Source of the DNA: Corynebacterium kefirresidentii
Lineage (GTDB): Bacteria; Actinomycetota; Actinomycetes; Mycobacteriales; Mycobacteriaceae
NCBI GenBank assembly: GCA_002154655.1
Contig: NGUZ01000001.1
Coordinates: 248,001 to 312,000, forward strand
Direction: 5' to 3'
Length of the DNA stretch: 64,000 bases
Shown here: positions 26,089 to 38,637 of the stretch, piece after piece
How positions within the stretch are numbered: the first letter of the stretch is position 1
Layout: each line of letters begins with the position of its first letter
Position numbers and translations under genes: made by a program
The notes under the pieces: generated by a model
Seen by the model: the letters and a program-made list of their open reading frames with translations, nothing else
Told to the model about the DNA's origin: nothing
Databases searched by the model: none

Positions 26089-27858
26089 ATGATTACCCGC
26101 CTTTCTGAACTATTTCTCCGTACCCTTCGTGAGGACCCGGCTGATGCCGAGGTCCCTAGCCACAAGCTGCTCGTACGCGCCGGCTATGTTCGTCGCGTTG
26201 CGCCCGGCGTTTATACCTGGCTGCCGTTGGGCCTGCGCACGCTGCGCAAGATTGAAGACGTAGTCCGTCAGGAAATGGATGCCATTGGCGGTCAGGAAAT
26301 GCTCTTTCCTGCTTTGCTGCCGCGCGAGCCTTATGAAAAGACCAACCGTTGGGTTGAATACGGCGATAATCTCTTCCGCCTGAAGGACCGCAAGAACGCA
26401 GATATGCTGCTTGGCCCTACCCATGAGGAGATGTTTGCCAGCGCCGTAAAGGACATGTACTCCTCTTATAAGGATTTCCCGGTTACGCTGTATCAGATTC
26501 AGACCAAGTATCGCGATGAGGAGCGCCCCCGCGCCGGCGTGCTGCGCGGCCGTGAGTTCACCATGAAGGACTCATACTCCTTCGACATGACCGATGAAGG
26601 CTTAGACGAGTCCTATGGTCGCCACCGAAAGGCGTATCAAAATATCTTCAACCGTCTAGAGATTGATTACGCCATTTGTAAGGCCACCTCTGGCGCGATG
26701 GGTGGTTCTGCCTCGGAGGAATTCCTCGCCGTCTCTGAGGTGGGCGAGGATACCTTCGTGCGCTCCACCGAGGGCGATTATGCTGCCAACGTGGAAGCCG
26801 TAGTTACCCCAGCACCTGCGGAGAAGGACATCGAGGGCCAGCCAGAGGCGCAGGAATACGATACCCCGAATGCAGAGAGCATTGATTCACTCGTTTCCTG
26901 GGCAAAGCAAGCAGGCATTACTATCGACGGCCGCGAGGCAACGGCCGCAGACACCCTCAAGTGCATGATGGTAAAGCTCTTCCACCCAGCTGCTGAGAGC
27001 GAAAAGCGTGAGTCCGAGTTGGCCGCCGTGCTCATCCCGGGCGATCGTGAGCTGGATGAAAAGCGCCTCGAGGCTGCACTCGAACCGGAGGAGTTCGAAT
27101 TGGCCGGGGACAAGGACTTTGCAGACAATGACTTCCTAGTCAAGGGCTATGTTGGACCGCGTGCATTGAACGCCCATGACATTAAGGTCCTAGCCGATCC
27201 GCGCGTGGTCAAGGGCACAGCGTGGATTACCGGCGCTGACGCAAGCGAGCGCCACGTGGTTGGCTGCGTGGCTGGCCGCGATTTCACCGTGGATGAGTTC
27301 ATTGAGGCCGCAGAGGTCAAGGAAGGCGACCTTGCCCCGGATAACCAGGGCACATTGACCCTGGAGCGCGGCATCGAGCTGGGTCACATCTTCCAGCTGG
27401 GTCGAAAGTACACTGAGGCCTTCGACGTCCAGATTTTGGATGAAAACGGCAAGCGTGCGGTTCCAACCATGGGTTCTTATGGCATTGGCATCACTCGTAT
27501 GTTGGCCGTGCTAGCCGAGCAGCGCCATGATGACAAGGGCCTTAACTGGCCGGTAGCTGTCGCGCCCTATCAGGTCCATGTGGCCGTGGCTAATAAGGAC
27601 GCCGCAGCCATGGAGGCCGGCGATAAGCTGGTAGAAGAGCTGTCCGCCAAGGGGATCGAGGTGCTTTTTGATGACCGCCCGAAGGTCTCCCCAGGTGTGA
27701 AGTTCAAGGATGCAGAGCTGCTAGGCATGCCATTTGTGGCAATCCTGGGCCGTGCCTTCAAGGAAGGCAAGATAGAGCTGCGCATCCGCGGCGGAGAGAC
27801 CCTAGAGGTCCCGGCGGAGGAAATCGTGGGCAAGATTCTTGAGCTGGTTCGCGGTTAG
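26089..27858 (+). CDS. proS: Prolyl-tRNA synthetase, bacterial type
   Basis: Charges tRNA-Pro. 589 aa, matching the bacterial ProRS with an inserted editing domain that hydrolyses Ala-tRNA-Pro. Class II motifs are visible: [30 protein letters not shown], and motif 3 in [11 protein letters not shown]. The editing insert spans about residues 225-400 and includes the conserved KTLKCMM-like TLKCMMVK and [13 protein letters not shown]. An upstream in-frame TTG (26083) overlaps the likely -10 box, so ATG 26089 is preferred. In M. tuberculosis proS likewise lies next to the DUF4439 and rimP genes. Confidence 0.96.
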   Translation: MITRLSELFLRTLREDPADAEVPSHKLLVRAGYVRRVAPGVYTWLPLGLRTLRKIEDVVRQEMDAIGGQEMLFPALLPREPYEKTNRWVEYGDNLFRLKDRKNADMLLGPTHEEMFASAVKDMYSSYKDFPVTLYQIQTKYRDEERPRAGVLRGREFTMKDSYSFDMTDEGLDESYGRHRKAYQNIFNRLEIDYAICKATSGAMGGSASEEFLAVSEVGEDTFVRSTEGDYAANVEAVVTPAPAEKDIEGQPEAQEYDTPNAESIDSLVSWAKQAGITIDGREATAADTLKCMMVKLFHPAAESEKRESELAAVLIPGDRELDEKRLEAALEPEEFELAGDKDFADNDFLVKGYVGPRALNAHDIKVLADPRVVKGTAWITGADASERHVVGCVAGRDFTVDEFIEAAEVKEGDLAPDNQGTLTLERGIELGHIFQLGRKYTEAFDVQILDENGKRAVPTMGSYGIGITRMLAVLAEQRHDDKGLNWPVAVAPYQVHVAVANKDAAAMEAGDKLVEELSAKGIEVLFDDRPKVSPGVKFKDAELLGMPFVAILGRAFKEGKIELRIRGGETLEVPAEEIVGKILELVRG

Positions 27859-27885
27859 AGAGACGCGCAATGAGTCGCGTCGGGG

Positions 27886-27891
27886 TACCGT
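27886..27891 (+). promoter_or_regulatory. -10 box of the DoxX-like gene
   Basis: TACCGT, 7 nt before ATG 27899. Confidence 0.45.
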
Positions 27892-27898
27892 GGAAAGT

Positions 27899-28261
27899 AT
27901 GAATTTCCAAAAGAATGGACTTTCCACGGTGCTTTCCGCGATGGGCGTATTGCACTTTGTGAAGGCCAAAACTTTCGAATCCATCGTTCCGCCGCAGCTG
28001 CCCGGCCCCGCACGGTTTTATAACTTTGCTTCTGGTCTCTGGGAGATAGTCACTGGCGCGTTGCTGCGGCGCCGCGCTACCCGTGGGTTCGGCGGTGCTT
28101 CTGCGCTTGCGCTCTTTGCCGCTGTATGGCCAGCCAATATGTACCACGCCTGGATTGAGCGCAAGGCAGGATGGCCGAAAAAGATCTACCACATCATCCG
28201 CCAGCCGCTGCAGGTGCTGCTCATGATGTATGCCTGGAATATCGCCAAGCACGAGGCTTAA
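27899..28261 (+). CDS. Small DoxX-like membrane protein
   Basis: 120 aa with three to four hydrophobic helices (about 7-20, 45-60, 70-85, 100-115). The VLHFVKAKTFESIVPPQLP segment and the FASGLWEIVTGALLRR, WPANMYHAWIE stretches resemble the DoxX/MauE-type quinone-related membrane family. Function unknown. It follows proS closely (40 bp) and has its own probable -10 box. A frame from 27839 would overlap proS. Confidence 0.65.
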   Translation: MNFQKNGLSTVLSAMGVLHFVKAKTFESIVPPQLPGPARFYNFASGLWEIVTGALLRRRATRGFGGASALALFAAVWPANMYHAWIERKAGWPKKIYHIIRQPLQVLLMMYAWNIAKHEA

Positions 28262-28304
28262 AGGAATTGACATTGCTGCGCGCTAACTAGGTAGACGCAG
28301 CAGA

Positions 28305-28363
28305 AAAGCCGGCCCCGTCCTCAACCCCGCGGAAACGCCGCAGGGTGGGGAGGGGCCGGTTTT
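28305..28363. terminator. Bidirectional terminator between DoxX-like and rpf genes
   Basis: AAAGCCGGCCCC (28305-28316) pairs with GGGGCCGGTTTT (28352-28363), including one G-U. An inner GC-rich stem lies around 28324-28346. T-rich sequence follows on both sides as read outward. Confidence 0.8.
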
Positions 28364-28387
28364 CTCTTTCGTGCCGGAGCCTAGGAC

Positions 28388-28843
<456 letters not shown>

Positions 28844-28886
28844 TCACTGTCCGGCGTTCAGGGGATTGACAGGTAGGCGTCGCGTC

Positions 28887-29738
28887 CTAGCGCATGCCGT
28901 GGGATTCGGCCGCGATGCCGATGAGCCAGGTGATCCAGTCTTGATCTGGTGATTCTTCTTGCGCCGCCTGCGCAGCGGCGGCGGACCATTTCCGGCCGTC
29001 CTGTTCGGCGAGGCCGCCTAAAAAGTCCAGCGCAGATGCGGAATCATGGGGAAGTTCTTGGTCGCCGGAAGAATAAGCTGGCTCGGGTTGTGGCACGGTG
29101 CCATACCGGCCTAAGGCCTCCTGCAGGGCATCGATGCGGCGGTGGTGGACCTCTAGGCGGTGGTCCACGTTGCCCTCGTGCTCTGCGCCGACGTAGGCCC
29201 GGGCGAAATCCAGCGCATAAACCTGCTCATACTCCCAGGCAAGGAGATCAGCAGCACTTTTTTGCTCTGGTTGGGAAAGCTCTGGGATAGCGGGAGCATC
29301 GCCTGGCAGCCAAGCATTGAGCGCGATGGCTTGCTCGGTCACCAGGATGCGCGATTCAACGGTGACTTCATCGGCTGCCGCTGTCGTAGCAGAGGCGGCA
29401 TTTTCCATAACCTCGGAAGAATCCGCGGCGCGGTTAGCTTTAGTGGGGCGCTCCACCTCACACGAGCGTGGGGGATTGCCGGCATCGTCGGTACCGCAGA
29501 GGCGCGTAATTTCGGCATAGAGGGCATCTGCCTGGGAACTGCGGATTCCTGCGGCGTGATCGTCGACGCCGTTTAAAGCAAGGGCGTCGGTTGCGGCGGC
29601 GTCGGCAAGCGCGAGCAGCCTATTTTCCGGCCGGGGGCCGAAATAGTCGACGACGGAATCAACTGCCTGGCACCCGGTTAAGGCGGGCAGGGTGGCGGTT
29701 GTGGCTACGAGAATCAAAGCTATACGTCGGCGGTTCAC
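28887..29738 (-). CDS. DUF4439 ferritin-like-fold lipoprotein
   Basis: 283 aa. The signal peptide ends in lipobox LTGC (about residue 22). A middle region holds one Cys pair (RLCGTDD and RSCEVE) in a presumably oxidised loop. The C-terminal half from about residue 140 is the helical DUF4439 domain (LAWEYEQVYALDFARAY, HHRRIDALQEAL). Start is GTG 29738, with TACAGT 7 nt upstream. M. tuberculosis has a DUF4439 gene (Rv2844) at the same place between proS and rimP. Function unknown. Confidence 0.82.
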   Translation of the reverse strand: MNRRRIALILVATTATLPALTGCQAVDSVVDYFGPRPENRLLALADAAATDALALNGVDDHAAGIRSSQADALYAEITRLCGTDDAGNPPRSCEVERPTKANRAADSSEVMENAASATTAAADEVTVESRILVTEQAIALNAWLPGDAPAIPELSQPEQKSAADLLAWEYEQVYALDFARAYVGAEHEGNVDHRLEVHHRRIDALQEALGRYGTVPQPEPAYSSGDQELPHDSASALDFLGGLAEQDGRKWSAAAAQAAQEESPDQDWITWLIGIAAESHGMR

Positions 29739-29745
29739 GCAAAAG

Positions 29746-29769
29746 ACTGTACCCGGTAGCACGTAGGCT
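29746..29769. promoter_or_regulatory. Divergent leaderless promoters of DUF4439 gene and rimP
   Basis: TACAGT on the minus strand (29746-29751) lies 7 nt before GTG 29738, and TAGGCT on the plus strand (29764-29769) lies 7 nt before ATG 29777. The gap between start codons is 38 bp. Confidence 0.55.
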
Positions 29770-29776
29770 AGTGGGC

Positions 29777-30316
29777 ATGGCTTTCCCAGATGCACAACAA
29801 TTGACCGATCTCTTGCAGCCAAAGCTAGCTGAGCGGGGATTGGATGTAGAAGACATTAAGACCACCAAGGCGGGGAAGAAATCCCAGGTGGTTATCCGTA
29901 TTGATGGTGATAAGCGCCCTAGCTCGGACGTGCTGGAGGAAGTATCTAATGAGATTTCTGCTTTCTTTGACGCCAAGGAAGAAGCAGGCGAGCTCAATTT
30001 TGGTGCCGGCTACACCTTGGAGGTTTCCACCCCTGGAGTGGATTTGCCGTTGACCGCCCCACGCCACTGGCGCCGCAATCGGGGGCGCAAGGTTACCTTC
30101 GACCTTGGCGATGGCAAGTCTCAGACAGCTCGCATTGGCGCGCTTAACGACACCGCCGATGCCGTAATCCTCATCACGGCAAATAAAAAGGACGTGCAGA
30201 CGCGCGCAGAGCGATTGGAAAACATTGCCCGGGCAGTGGTAGAAATTGAATTTGCGCAGCCGTCCGAACAGGAATTAGCGGCGGTGCACAAGACGTTTGA
30301 AGAAGCCGAGAATTAA
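29777..30316 (+). CDS. rimP: Ribosome maturation factor RimP
   Basis: 179 aa. Needed for 30S subunit assembly. Family segments: LVGM-free start MAFPDAQQ, VVIRIDGDK, LEEVSNEISAFFD, LEVSTPGVDLPLT and RHWRRNRGRKVTF. The start at 29777 is chosen on homology and the -10 box; the frame is open far upstream but overlaps the divergent DUF4439 gene. First gene of the rimP-nusA-ylxR-infB block. nusA follows 23 bp later. Confidence 0.94.
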   Translation: MAFPDAQQLTDLLQPKLAERGLDVEDIKTTKAGKKSQVVIRIDGDKRPSSDVLEEVSNEISAFFDAKEEAGELNFGAGYTLEVSTPGVDLPLTAPRHWRRNRGRKVTFDLGDGKSQTARIGALNDTADAVILITANKKDVQTRAERLENIARAVVEIEFAQPSEQELAAVHKTFEEAEN

Positions 30317-30339
30317 CCGGCAACCGAGAGGAATGACAA

Positions 30340-31356
30340 GTGAATATTGATCTGCAGGCACTTCGCACCATCGAATCCGAACGCAACGTCCCGGTAAAGG
30401 ACTTGCTGGAAGCGATTGCGGGTGCCTTGTTGTATTCCTACCTGGATTACCGCGAGTCTAATGCTGGCGGCAAGGTGGAAGGCGCCAAGTCCCGCGTCGA
30501 TATCGATACCACCACTGGTGCAGTCAGCGTCATCGTCTCGGAGCGCGACCCGGAAACTGGGGAAGTAACCACCGAATACGATGACACTCCAGAGAACTTT
30601 GGCCGCGTAGGCGCACAGGCCGTGCGCGAGGCCATCTTGCGCAAGCTGCGCGAGGCGGAGGCAGAGCGCACCTATGATTCCTACTCGGGGCTTACCGGCC
30701 GCGTGGTCAGTGGCATCGTCCAGCGCGATGCCCGCGCTAATGCCCGCGGCATCGTCGTAGTCCAGTTGGGCTCTGAGCTGGAATCTCAGGACGGCATTCT
30801 ACTGCCTGCCGAGCAGATTCCCGGTGAAAAGCTGGAGCACGGTGACCGCATTAAGGCCTACGTTGTCGGCGTGAATCGCAATGGTGCCCAGGTGCAGATC
30901 AACCTCTCGCGTACCCACCCTGAATTGGTGCGTGGCCTTTTCGAGCTGGAAGTTCCAGAGGTTGCCGATGAAACCGTAGAAATGATTGCTATCGCCCGCG
31001 AGGCGGGTCACCGCTCCAAGGTGGCGGTTGTGGGCCACGCGAAGGGCCTGAACGCGAAGGGCGCTTGCATCGGGCCACGCGGCCAGCGCGTCAACAACAT
31101 CATGCGTCAGCTCGGCGGTGAGAAGATTGACATCATTGACTTCAGTGAGGACCCCACGGTCTATGTGGGCAATGCGCTAGCGCCCTCAAAGGTGGTTAAG
31201 GTCACCGTCGTGGACAACGAGGCACAGGTCGCCCGTGTGGTAGTGCCGGATTACCAGCTCTCCCTGGCCATTGGTAAAGAGGGGCAAAATGCCCGACTAG
31301 CTGCTCGTTTGACCGGTTGGAAGATTGATATTCACTCGGACGCTGACGCTAATTAA
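30340..31356 (+). CDS. nusA: Transcription elongation/termination factor NusA
   Basis: 338 aa, short actinobacterial form without the C-terminal acidic repeats of E. coli. The N-terminal RNA-polymerase-binding domain (1-105) is followed by an S1 domain (about 110-180, with GLTGRVVSGIVQR) and two KH domains (about 200-335, with GPRGQRVNNIMRQLGGEKIDI and IGKEGQNARLAARLTGW). Start is GTG 30340 with GAGAGGAA upstream. Co-transcribed with rimP, and with ylxR 84 bp downstream. Confidence 0.96.
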   Translation: MNIDLQALRTIESERNVPVKDLLEAIAGALLYSYLDYRESNAGGKVEGAKSRVDIDTTTGAVSVIVSERDPETGEVTTEYDDTPENFGRVGAQAVREAILRKLREAEAERTYDSYSGLTGRVVSGIVQRDARANARGIVVVQLGSELESQDGILLPAEQIPGEKLEHGDRIKAYVVGVNRNGAQVQINLSRTHPELVRGLFELEVPEVADETVEMIAIAREAGHRSKVAVVGHAKGLNAKGACIGPRGQRVNNIMRQLGGEKIDIIDFSEDPTVYVGNALAPSKVVKVTVVDNEAQVARVVVPDYQLSLAIGKEGQNARLAARLTGWKIDIHSDADAN

Positions 31357-31440
31357 GGATCTGCGCGGTTGTAGCGTAGTCTAGTAAATGGCCCAGTTGC
31401 AGAATGGGGCATAGTGGCGACGCGAAAAGTAAGGAGTTGA

Positions 31441-31788
31441 ATGTCTGAGAGGCTAAGACTCCGGACCTGCATCGCTACTCGCCGCCGCCTGCCAGATACG
31501 GACTTGCTACGAGTGGTTATCGACCGAGATGATCCGCATGGCCGCCGTCTGGTAGCAGATCCCCACCGCCGGCTTCCCGGTCGTGGGGCGTGGATTAGCC
31601 CCACCCTTTCTGCACTCGAGCTGGCGGAGCGCAAACGTGCTTTCAAGCGCGCGCTTCGCACGTCCGCACCCGTGGACACAGGTCAGGTACGTCAATACTT
31701 GGAAGCGCAGAGCGGACAAGTAACTAAGGCGGAAGACACCGCGTTAGATTCGTACAAACCAGAGTTACAAAGGAAGACCGAACACTGA
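31441..31788 (+). CDS. ylxR: YlxR family RNA-binding protein (DUF448)
   Basis: 115 aa. The core resembles YlxR: RLRTCIATRRRLPDTDLLRVV, RRLPGRGAWISPT, and RAFKRALRT. The first Cys of the usual RxCxxC start is present but the motif continues with ATRR, so the second residue is not Cys. Small basic RNA-binding protein; homologues bind RNase P protein or nucleoid. AAGGAG lies 7 nt before the ATG. The position between nusA and infB is the universal one. Confidence 0.9.
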   Translation: MSERLRLRTCIATRRRLPDTDLLRVVIDRDDPHGRRLVADPHRRLPGRGAWISPTLSALELAERKRAFKRALRTSAPVDTGQVRQYLEAQSGQVTKAEDTALDSYKPELQRKTEH

Positions 31789-31894
31789 TGAGCGCACAAC
31801 GATGAAGCATCAGCGATGAACGTCCAACAAACCTAACTAGGGGTCAGGCCAGTTTCCGTGGCCTTGGCTCCTAGTCGATACCAAGAGGAGACAA

Positions 31895-34729
<2,835 letters not shown>

Positions 34730-34742
34730 CTGACGCCGCCGC

Positions 34743-34834
34743 AAGGCCCACTTCCACACTCACCGTCTCTCCACTGAATGTGCTTCCAGCACACAGGTGG
34801 GGAGGATTGGGGAGAGTGGAAGTGGGCCTTTTGC
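34743..34834 (+). terminator. Terminator of the rimP-infB block
   Basis: Perfect 15-bp stem AAGGCCCACTTCCAC (34743-34757) with GTGGAAGTGGGCCTT (34816-34830), long imperfect apical part, then a T-rich tail. The remainder of the 265-bp gap to rbfA holds a TAAACT hexamer at 34923-34928 that may be the rbfA -10 box. Confidence 0.85.
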
Positions 34835-34994
34835 TTTAGCAGCTTGTTTATAGCGATGATTTTGCATGGCCCACTTCGCACCTGTGCAAGCGGTACGGGT
34901 TTTCATTGTCCGGTATTGCGCACTAAACTGGTGGTTTCTTATACCGGTTGGCGGTAATTTTAAAGATGGATTCTTTTTGAGCTGGGAGGTTCAC

Positions 34995-35438
34995 ATGGTT
35001 GATCACGCACGCGCAGCGCGTATGGCCAAGCGCATTCAGGAAATCGTGGCAAGCGCCATCGAACGCCAGATTAAGGATCGCCGCCTTGAGCTGGTGACTA
35101 TTACGGATACTCGAGTCACCGGCGACCTGCACGATGCCACCGTTTTTTATACCGTGCGCGGAAAAGACATTGACTCCGAGCCGGATTTCCAGCAAGCAGA
35201 AGAAGCTCTCAAGCGCGCTAAGGGGCAGCTGCGCAAGATTGTAGGAGATCAGCTCTCCGTGCGCTTTACCCCGACGCTGACCTTCGAGGTCGATACCGTT
35301 CCAGAAGCTTCAGCTCATATGGAAGAACTATTAGCTCGTGCCCGTGCCCGCGACGAGGAGTTGGCGAAGCTGAAGAAAAACGCCCAGCCCGCAGGGGACG
35401 CAAACCCATATAAGACCTCCGATGAAGACGAGGCTTAA
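34995..35438 (+). CDS. rbfA: Ribosome-binding factor A
   Basis: 147 aa. Assists maturation of the 30S subunit at the 16S 5' helix. Start 34995 ([19 protein letters not shown]) with GGGAGG about 7 nt upstream; the frame from 34866 has non-protein-like sequence. The KH-type fold core includes [19 protein letters not shown] and [14 protein letters not shown]. The stop is directly followed by the nrnA GTG, so the two are coupled. Separated from infB by a terminator, so it begins its own unit. Confidence 0.94.
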   Translation: MVDHARAARMAKRIQEIVASAIERQIKDRRLELVTITDTRVTGDLHDATVFYTVRGKDIDSEPDFQQAEEALKRAKGQLRKIVGDQLSVRFTPTLTFEVDTVPEASAHMEELLARARARDEELAKLKKNAQPAGDANPYKTSDEDEA

Positions 35439-36401
35439 GTGACTAAAAAGCAATACCAGCCGGCAGTTGCTGCCCTGCAGGATGCCCACAGCATCTGCAT
35501 TGTCACGCATCTGCGGCCGGACGCCGATGCCATCGGTTCTGCTGCGGCGTTGCTGCTCGCGTTGCGGCAACAGGGCAAAGACGTGTGCGCCGTCGTGGGC
35601 CAAGATCGGGAAATCTCTCGGAACTTATACACCATTCCCGGTGCCGAGGACGTCACCGTCAGTCGCGAACTGCCCGACGGCTACGACCTTTATGTCACCG
35701 TTGATTGTGGTTCCTTGGACCGGACGGGATTTTTTGCAGACCACATTGAGCAGCTAGCCCAGCAGGGCCGGGTTCTGTGCATTGACCATCATTCTTCTAA
35801 TCCAGGATTCGGTGCCATCAATGTGGTGGATACCGAATGTGAATCCACCACAGTGGTCTTGCTGAGCATCCTGGATTCTCTAGAAATTCAAGTTGACCGC
35901 CATATCGCGCACTGCCTTTATGCAGGTTTGATGACTGATACCGGCAGCTTCCGCTGGGGTAGGCCGGCAATGCACGATATTGCCACCCGTCTGATGCATT
36001 ACGATCTCGATACTAAGCAGATCGCCGCTGACCTCTTGGATTCCATCACACCGGACGATCTACAAATGATTGGTAGGGTACTGGCTGGTCTGCGTATTGA
36101 GGAAGCAGGGGAGCACACCCTAGGCATCCTTGTCGCGCGAAGGGATGATATCCACGGCCACTCAGATTCGGCCGTGGAGTCACTGGTGGAATTCGTCCGC
36201 GCGCTAGAAGGAACCACCATAGGCGTGGTGTTTAAAGAGCAAGCTCCGGAGGTATGGGCGGTATCCTTACGTTCCTCTCGGATTGATTGCTCCTCCGTTG
36301 CTCTTAACTTTGGCGGCGGCGGGCATGTTCCAGCCGCAGGGTATACCGCTCACGGAGCTCCAGAAAAAATCATTAAGGAATTGGTGGCCGCTATTCAATG
36401 A
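35439..36401 (+). CDS. nrnA: DHH/DHHA1 nanoRNase / pAp phosphatase NrnA
   Basis: 320 aa. Degrades 2-5-nt RNAs and, in the family, dephosphorylates 3'-phosphoadenosine 5'-phosphate or linear pApA. The N-terminal DHH domain has the metal residues in HLRPDADAIGS, VDCGS and CIDHHSSN. The C-terminal DHHA1 domain has FGGGGHVPAAGY. Start is GTG 35439 immediately after the rbfA stop (TAAGTG). It overlaps the MATE gene by 4 bp (ATGA), so rbfA-nrnA-MATE is one translationally coupled chain, as in mycobacteria. Confidence 0.93.
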   Translation: MTKKQYQPAVAALQDAHSICIVTHLRPDADAIGSAAALLLALRQQGKDVCAVVGQDREISRNLYTIPGAEDVTVSRELPDGYDLYVTVDCGSLDRTGFFADHIEQLAQQGRVLCIDHHSSNPGFGAINVVDTECESTTVVLLSILDSLEIQVDRHIAHCLYAGLMTDTGSFRWGRPAMHDIATRLMHYDLDTKQIAADLLDSITPDDLQMIGRVLAGLRIEEAGEHTLGILVARRDDIHGHSDSAVESLVEFVRALEGTTIGVVFKEQAPEVWAVSLRSSRIDCSSVALNFGGGGHVPAAGYTAHGAPEKIIKELVAAIQ

Positions 36402-37738
36402 GTACAGGGCAGACGGATGGATTGAACACCCAGGATCGCTCCACCGCCGGCACAGTAACCGCACGCGAGGTCTTTGGCCTCGCGTTTCCTGCGCTTGGCG
36501 TGCTAGCGGCGATGCCACTCTATCTTCTGTTGGATACCGCGGTGGTCGGCCGCCTTGGCGCGCAAGAGCTAGCTTCTCTGGCCGCAGCGACCACGATTCA
36601 CTCCGTGGTGACTACGCAGTTGACATTTTTGTCCTACGGCACGACCGCTCGCTCTGCTCGCCTCTTTGGCTCCGGAAAACGCGAAGCTGCGGTTGCTGAG
36701 GGCGTGCAAGCTACTTATGTGGCCTTGGGAGTAGGCGGGCTTCTCGCGGTTATCATGTGGATTTTCGGCGGCGCATTTGCTCGTGCTCTAACTGGTGATC
36801 CCGCCACGGCTGCTGGAACGGCGTTGTGGCTGCGCATCGCGGCACTTGCCATTCCCGTTACATTGGTGGAAATGGCTGGCAACGGGTGGATGCGCGGAGT
36901 CCAAGATACAAAGAAACCGCTGTATTTCACCTTGGCTGGCATGATTCCCGGCGCGATTGCAGTGCCCATCTTTGTCCATTTCTGGGGGCTGGCCGGCTCC
37001 GCTATAGCCACGGTACTGGGCATGAGCATTATTGCTGCGCTATTTGTCCGCGAATTACACAAGGAACATACCGGTTCTTGGCACATTCAATGGCGTGTGA
37101 TACGCGAGCAGTTGATTTTGGGTCGCGATCTCATTTTGCGCTCGGCTAGTTTCCAGGTGGCTTTCCTCACCGCCACGGCCGTGGTCTCCCGGGTGGGTAC
37201 CGCTTCTCTGGCCGGTCACCAGATCATGATGCAGTTGTGGAACTTTATGTCCCTCATCTTGGATTCTTTGGCCATTGCCGCACAATCTTTGACGGGAGCG
37301 GCCCTAGGCGCTGGCTCTGCTAAGCATGCACGCGGTGTAGGCAGCAAGGTCGTGTTGTACTCTACGATTTTTTCGGGACTGCTGGCCGCCGTTTTCGCTG
37401 CCGGCGCGGGAATTATTCCACGCATCTTTACCTCCGCTCCGGAGGTTTTGGATGCCATTTCCCAGCCGTGGTGGATCTTGGTAGCCATGGTCATTGGCGG
37501 TGGCGTAGTCTTCGCGCTCGATGGCGTACTGCTTGGCGCCGGCGATGCAGCCTTCTTGCGCACACTGACTATTTCTTCGGTTCTGGTGGGATTTTTGCCA
37601 GGCGTAATCTTGGCGCATTTTATGGGCACAGGGTTGACTGGCGTGTGGTGCGGTCTTGCTGCATTCATTGCTTTCCGTATGGTGGGCGTGGTCTACCGGT
37701 TCCGATCCATGAAATGGGCCGTAGTACAAGAGAACTAG
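36398..37738 (+). CDS. MATE family efflux transporter (DinF-like)
   Basis: 446 aa with about twelve transmembrane helices. MATE hallmarks: FPALGVLAAMPLYLLLDTAVVGRLG near the start, GNGWMRGVQDTKKPL, and AGHQIMMQLWNF. It probably exports drugs or oxidised metabolites by Na+ or H+ antiport; the mycobacterial gene at this position is annotated dinF. It overlaps nrnA by 4 bp (ATGA). Confidence 0.9.
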   Translation: MSTGQTDGLNTQDRSTAGTVTAREVFGLAFPALGVLAAMPLYLLLDTAVVGRLGAQELASLAAATTIHSVVTTQLTFLSYGTTARSARLFGSGKREAAVAEGVQATYVALGVGGLLAVIMWIFGGAFARALTGDPATAAGTALWLRIAALAIPVTLVEMAGNGWMRGVQDTKKPLYFTLAGMIPGAIAVPIFVHFWGLAGSAIATVLGMSIIAALFVRELHKEHTGSWHIQWRVIREQLILGRDLILRSASFQVAFLTATAVVSRVGTASLAGHQIMMQLWNFMSLILDSLAIAAQSLTGAALGAGSAKHARGVGSKVVLYSTIFSGLLAAVFAAGAGIIPRIFTSAPEVLDAISQPWWILVAMVIGGGVVFALDGVLLGAGDAAFLRTLTISSVLVGFLPGVILAHFMGTGLTGVWCGLAAFIAFRMVGVVYRFRSMKWAVVQEN

Positions 37739-37824
37739 CTGCGCTAAAGTGGGCGTGTTGATACTCTCGCGCGGCGTGCGGCTCCGTGCAGCGCGCAGAT
37801 TCTAGAAAGGCAGGTGAGAAACCT

Positions 37825-38637
37825 ATGCCAACAGTGTGGGCGGTTTCTGACCTGCATGGAGCGGTCAGCGCCAATAGCGAGCGCATTGATCAGCTCACTC
37901 CGCCCGATCCCGCGGATTGGCTCATCGTGGCCGGGGACGTTGCAGAACGCACCGATCTCATCGTTCGTATTTTGCGCCAGCTCAATGATCGCTATGCCAG
38001 GGTCATCTGGGCGCCGGGCAATCATGAGTTATTCTCCCGCTCCCAGGACCGGTATCAAGGCCGAGATAAGTATGCGCACCTGGTGGAAAGGTGTAGGGAA
38101 ATTGGTGTCATTACTCCCGAAGACCCGTATCCGGTATTTCACGGGACCACCATCGTTCCGCTATTTACTTTGTATGATTACAGTTTCCGTCCGCATGACC
38201 TTAGCGTGGACGAAGCCATTGACGCGGCGCGCGCAAAACAACTGATGATGACCGATGAGTTCGCCATCGCCCCCTTCGTAGACGTGCGGGCGTGGTGTTG
38301 GGACAGGTTGGCCTATTCCATCAAGCGCCTTTCCCGAGTACATGGTCCTACCGTGCTGGTTAACCATTGGCCGTTGGTCCAAGAACCAACCATGCTGTTG
38401 CGCTTTCCGGAAATTGCCTTGTGGTGCGGAACCAGGCATACGCGGTCGTGGCCGCGGCGCTATAACGCGGAGTCCGTCATCTATGGGCACCTGCATATGC
38501 CGTCTCGCATGAATGTGGATGGCGTTGACCATATCGAGACGTCATTGGGGTATCCACGCGAATGGCAGGGGCGCGACAGCGCCCAGGCGTGGCCGTATCC
38601 GGTACTGCGTTCTTTTGAAGGGGAGGAGGCACGATGA
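37825..38637 (+). CDS. Calcineurin-like metallophosphoesterase
   Basis: 270 aa, no signal peptide. All five metal-binding blocks of the family are present: VSDLHG, AGDVAE, APGNHE, VNHWP and YGHLHMP. Substrate unknown. Start 37825 with AGGTGAG upstream. The stop overlaps the pptT start by 4 bp. In mycobacteria the equivalent gene (Rv2795c, PptH) has been reported to remove phosphopantetheine from carrier proteins, opposing PptT; the same pairing here suggests the same role. Confidence 0.88.
   Translation: MPTVWAVSDLHGAVSANSERIDQLTPPDPADWLIVAGDVAERTDLIVRILRQLNDRYARVIWAPGNHELFSRSQDRYQGRDKYAHLVERCREIGVITPEDPYPVFHGTTIVPLFTLYDYSFRPHDLSVDEAIDAARAKQLMMTDEFAIAPFVDVRAWCWDRLAYSIKRLSRVHGPTVLVNHWPLVQEPTMLLRFPEIALWCGTRHTRSWPRRYNAESVIYGHLHMPSRMNVDGVDHIETSLGYPREWQGRDSAQAWPYPVLRSFEGEEAR

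Noticed and set aside
31839..31873. Hairpin between ylxR and infB as a terminator
   Set aside because: The stem is imperfect and followed by no T run; rimP-infB is expected to be one unit.
34866..34994. Upstream extension of the rbfA frame
   Set aside because: It has unprotein-like sequence; the family begins at [13 protein letters not shown], and GGGAGG fits ATG 34995.
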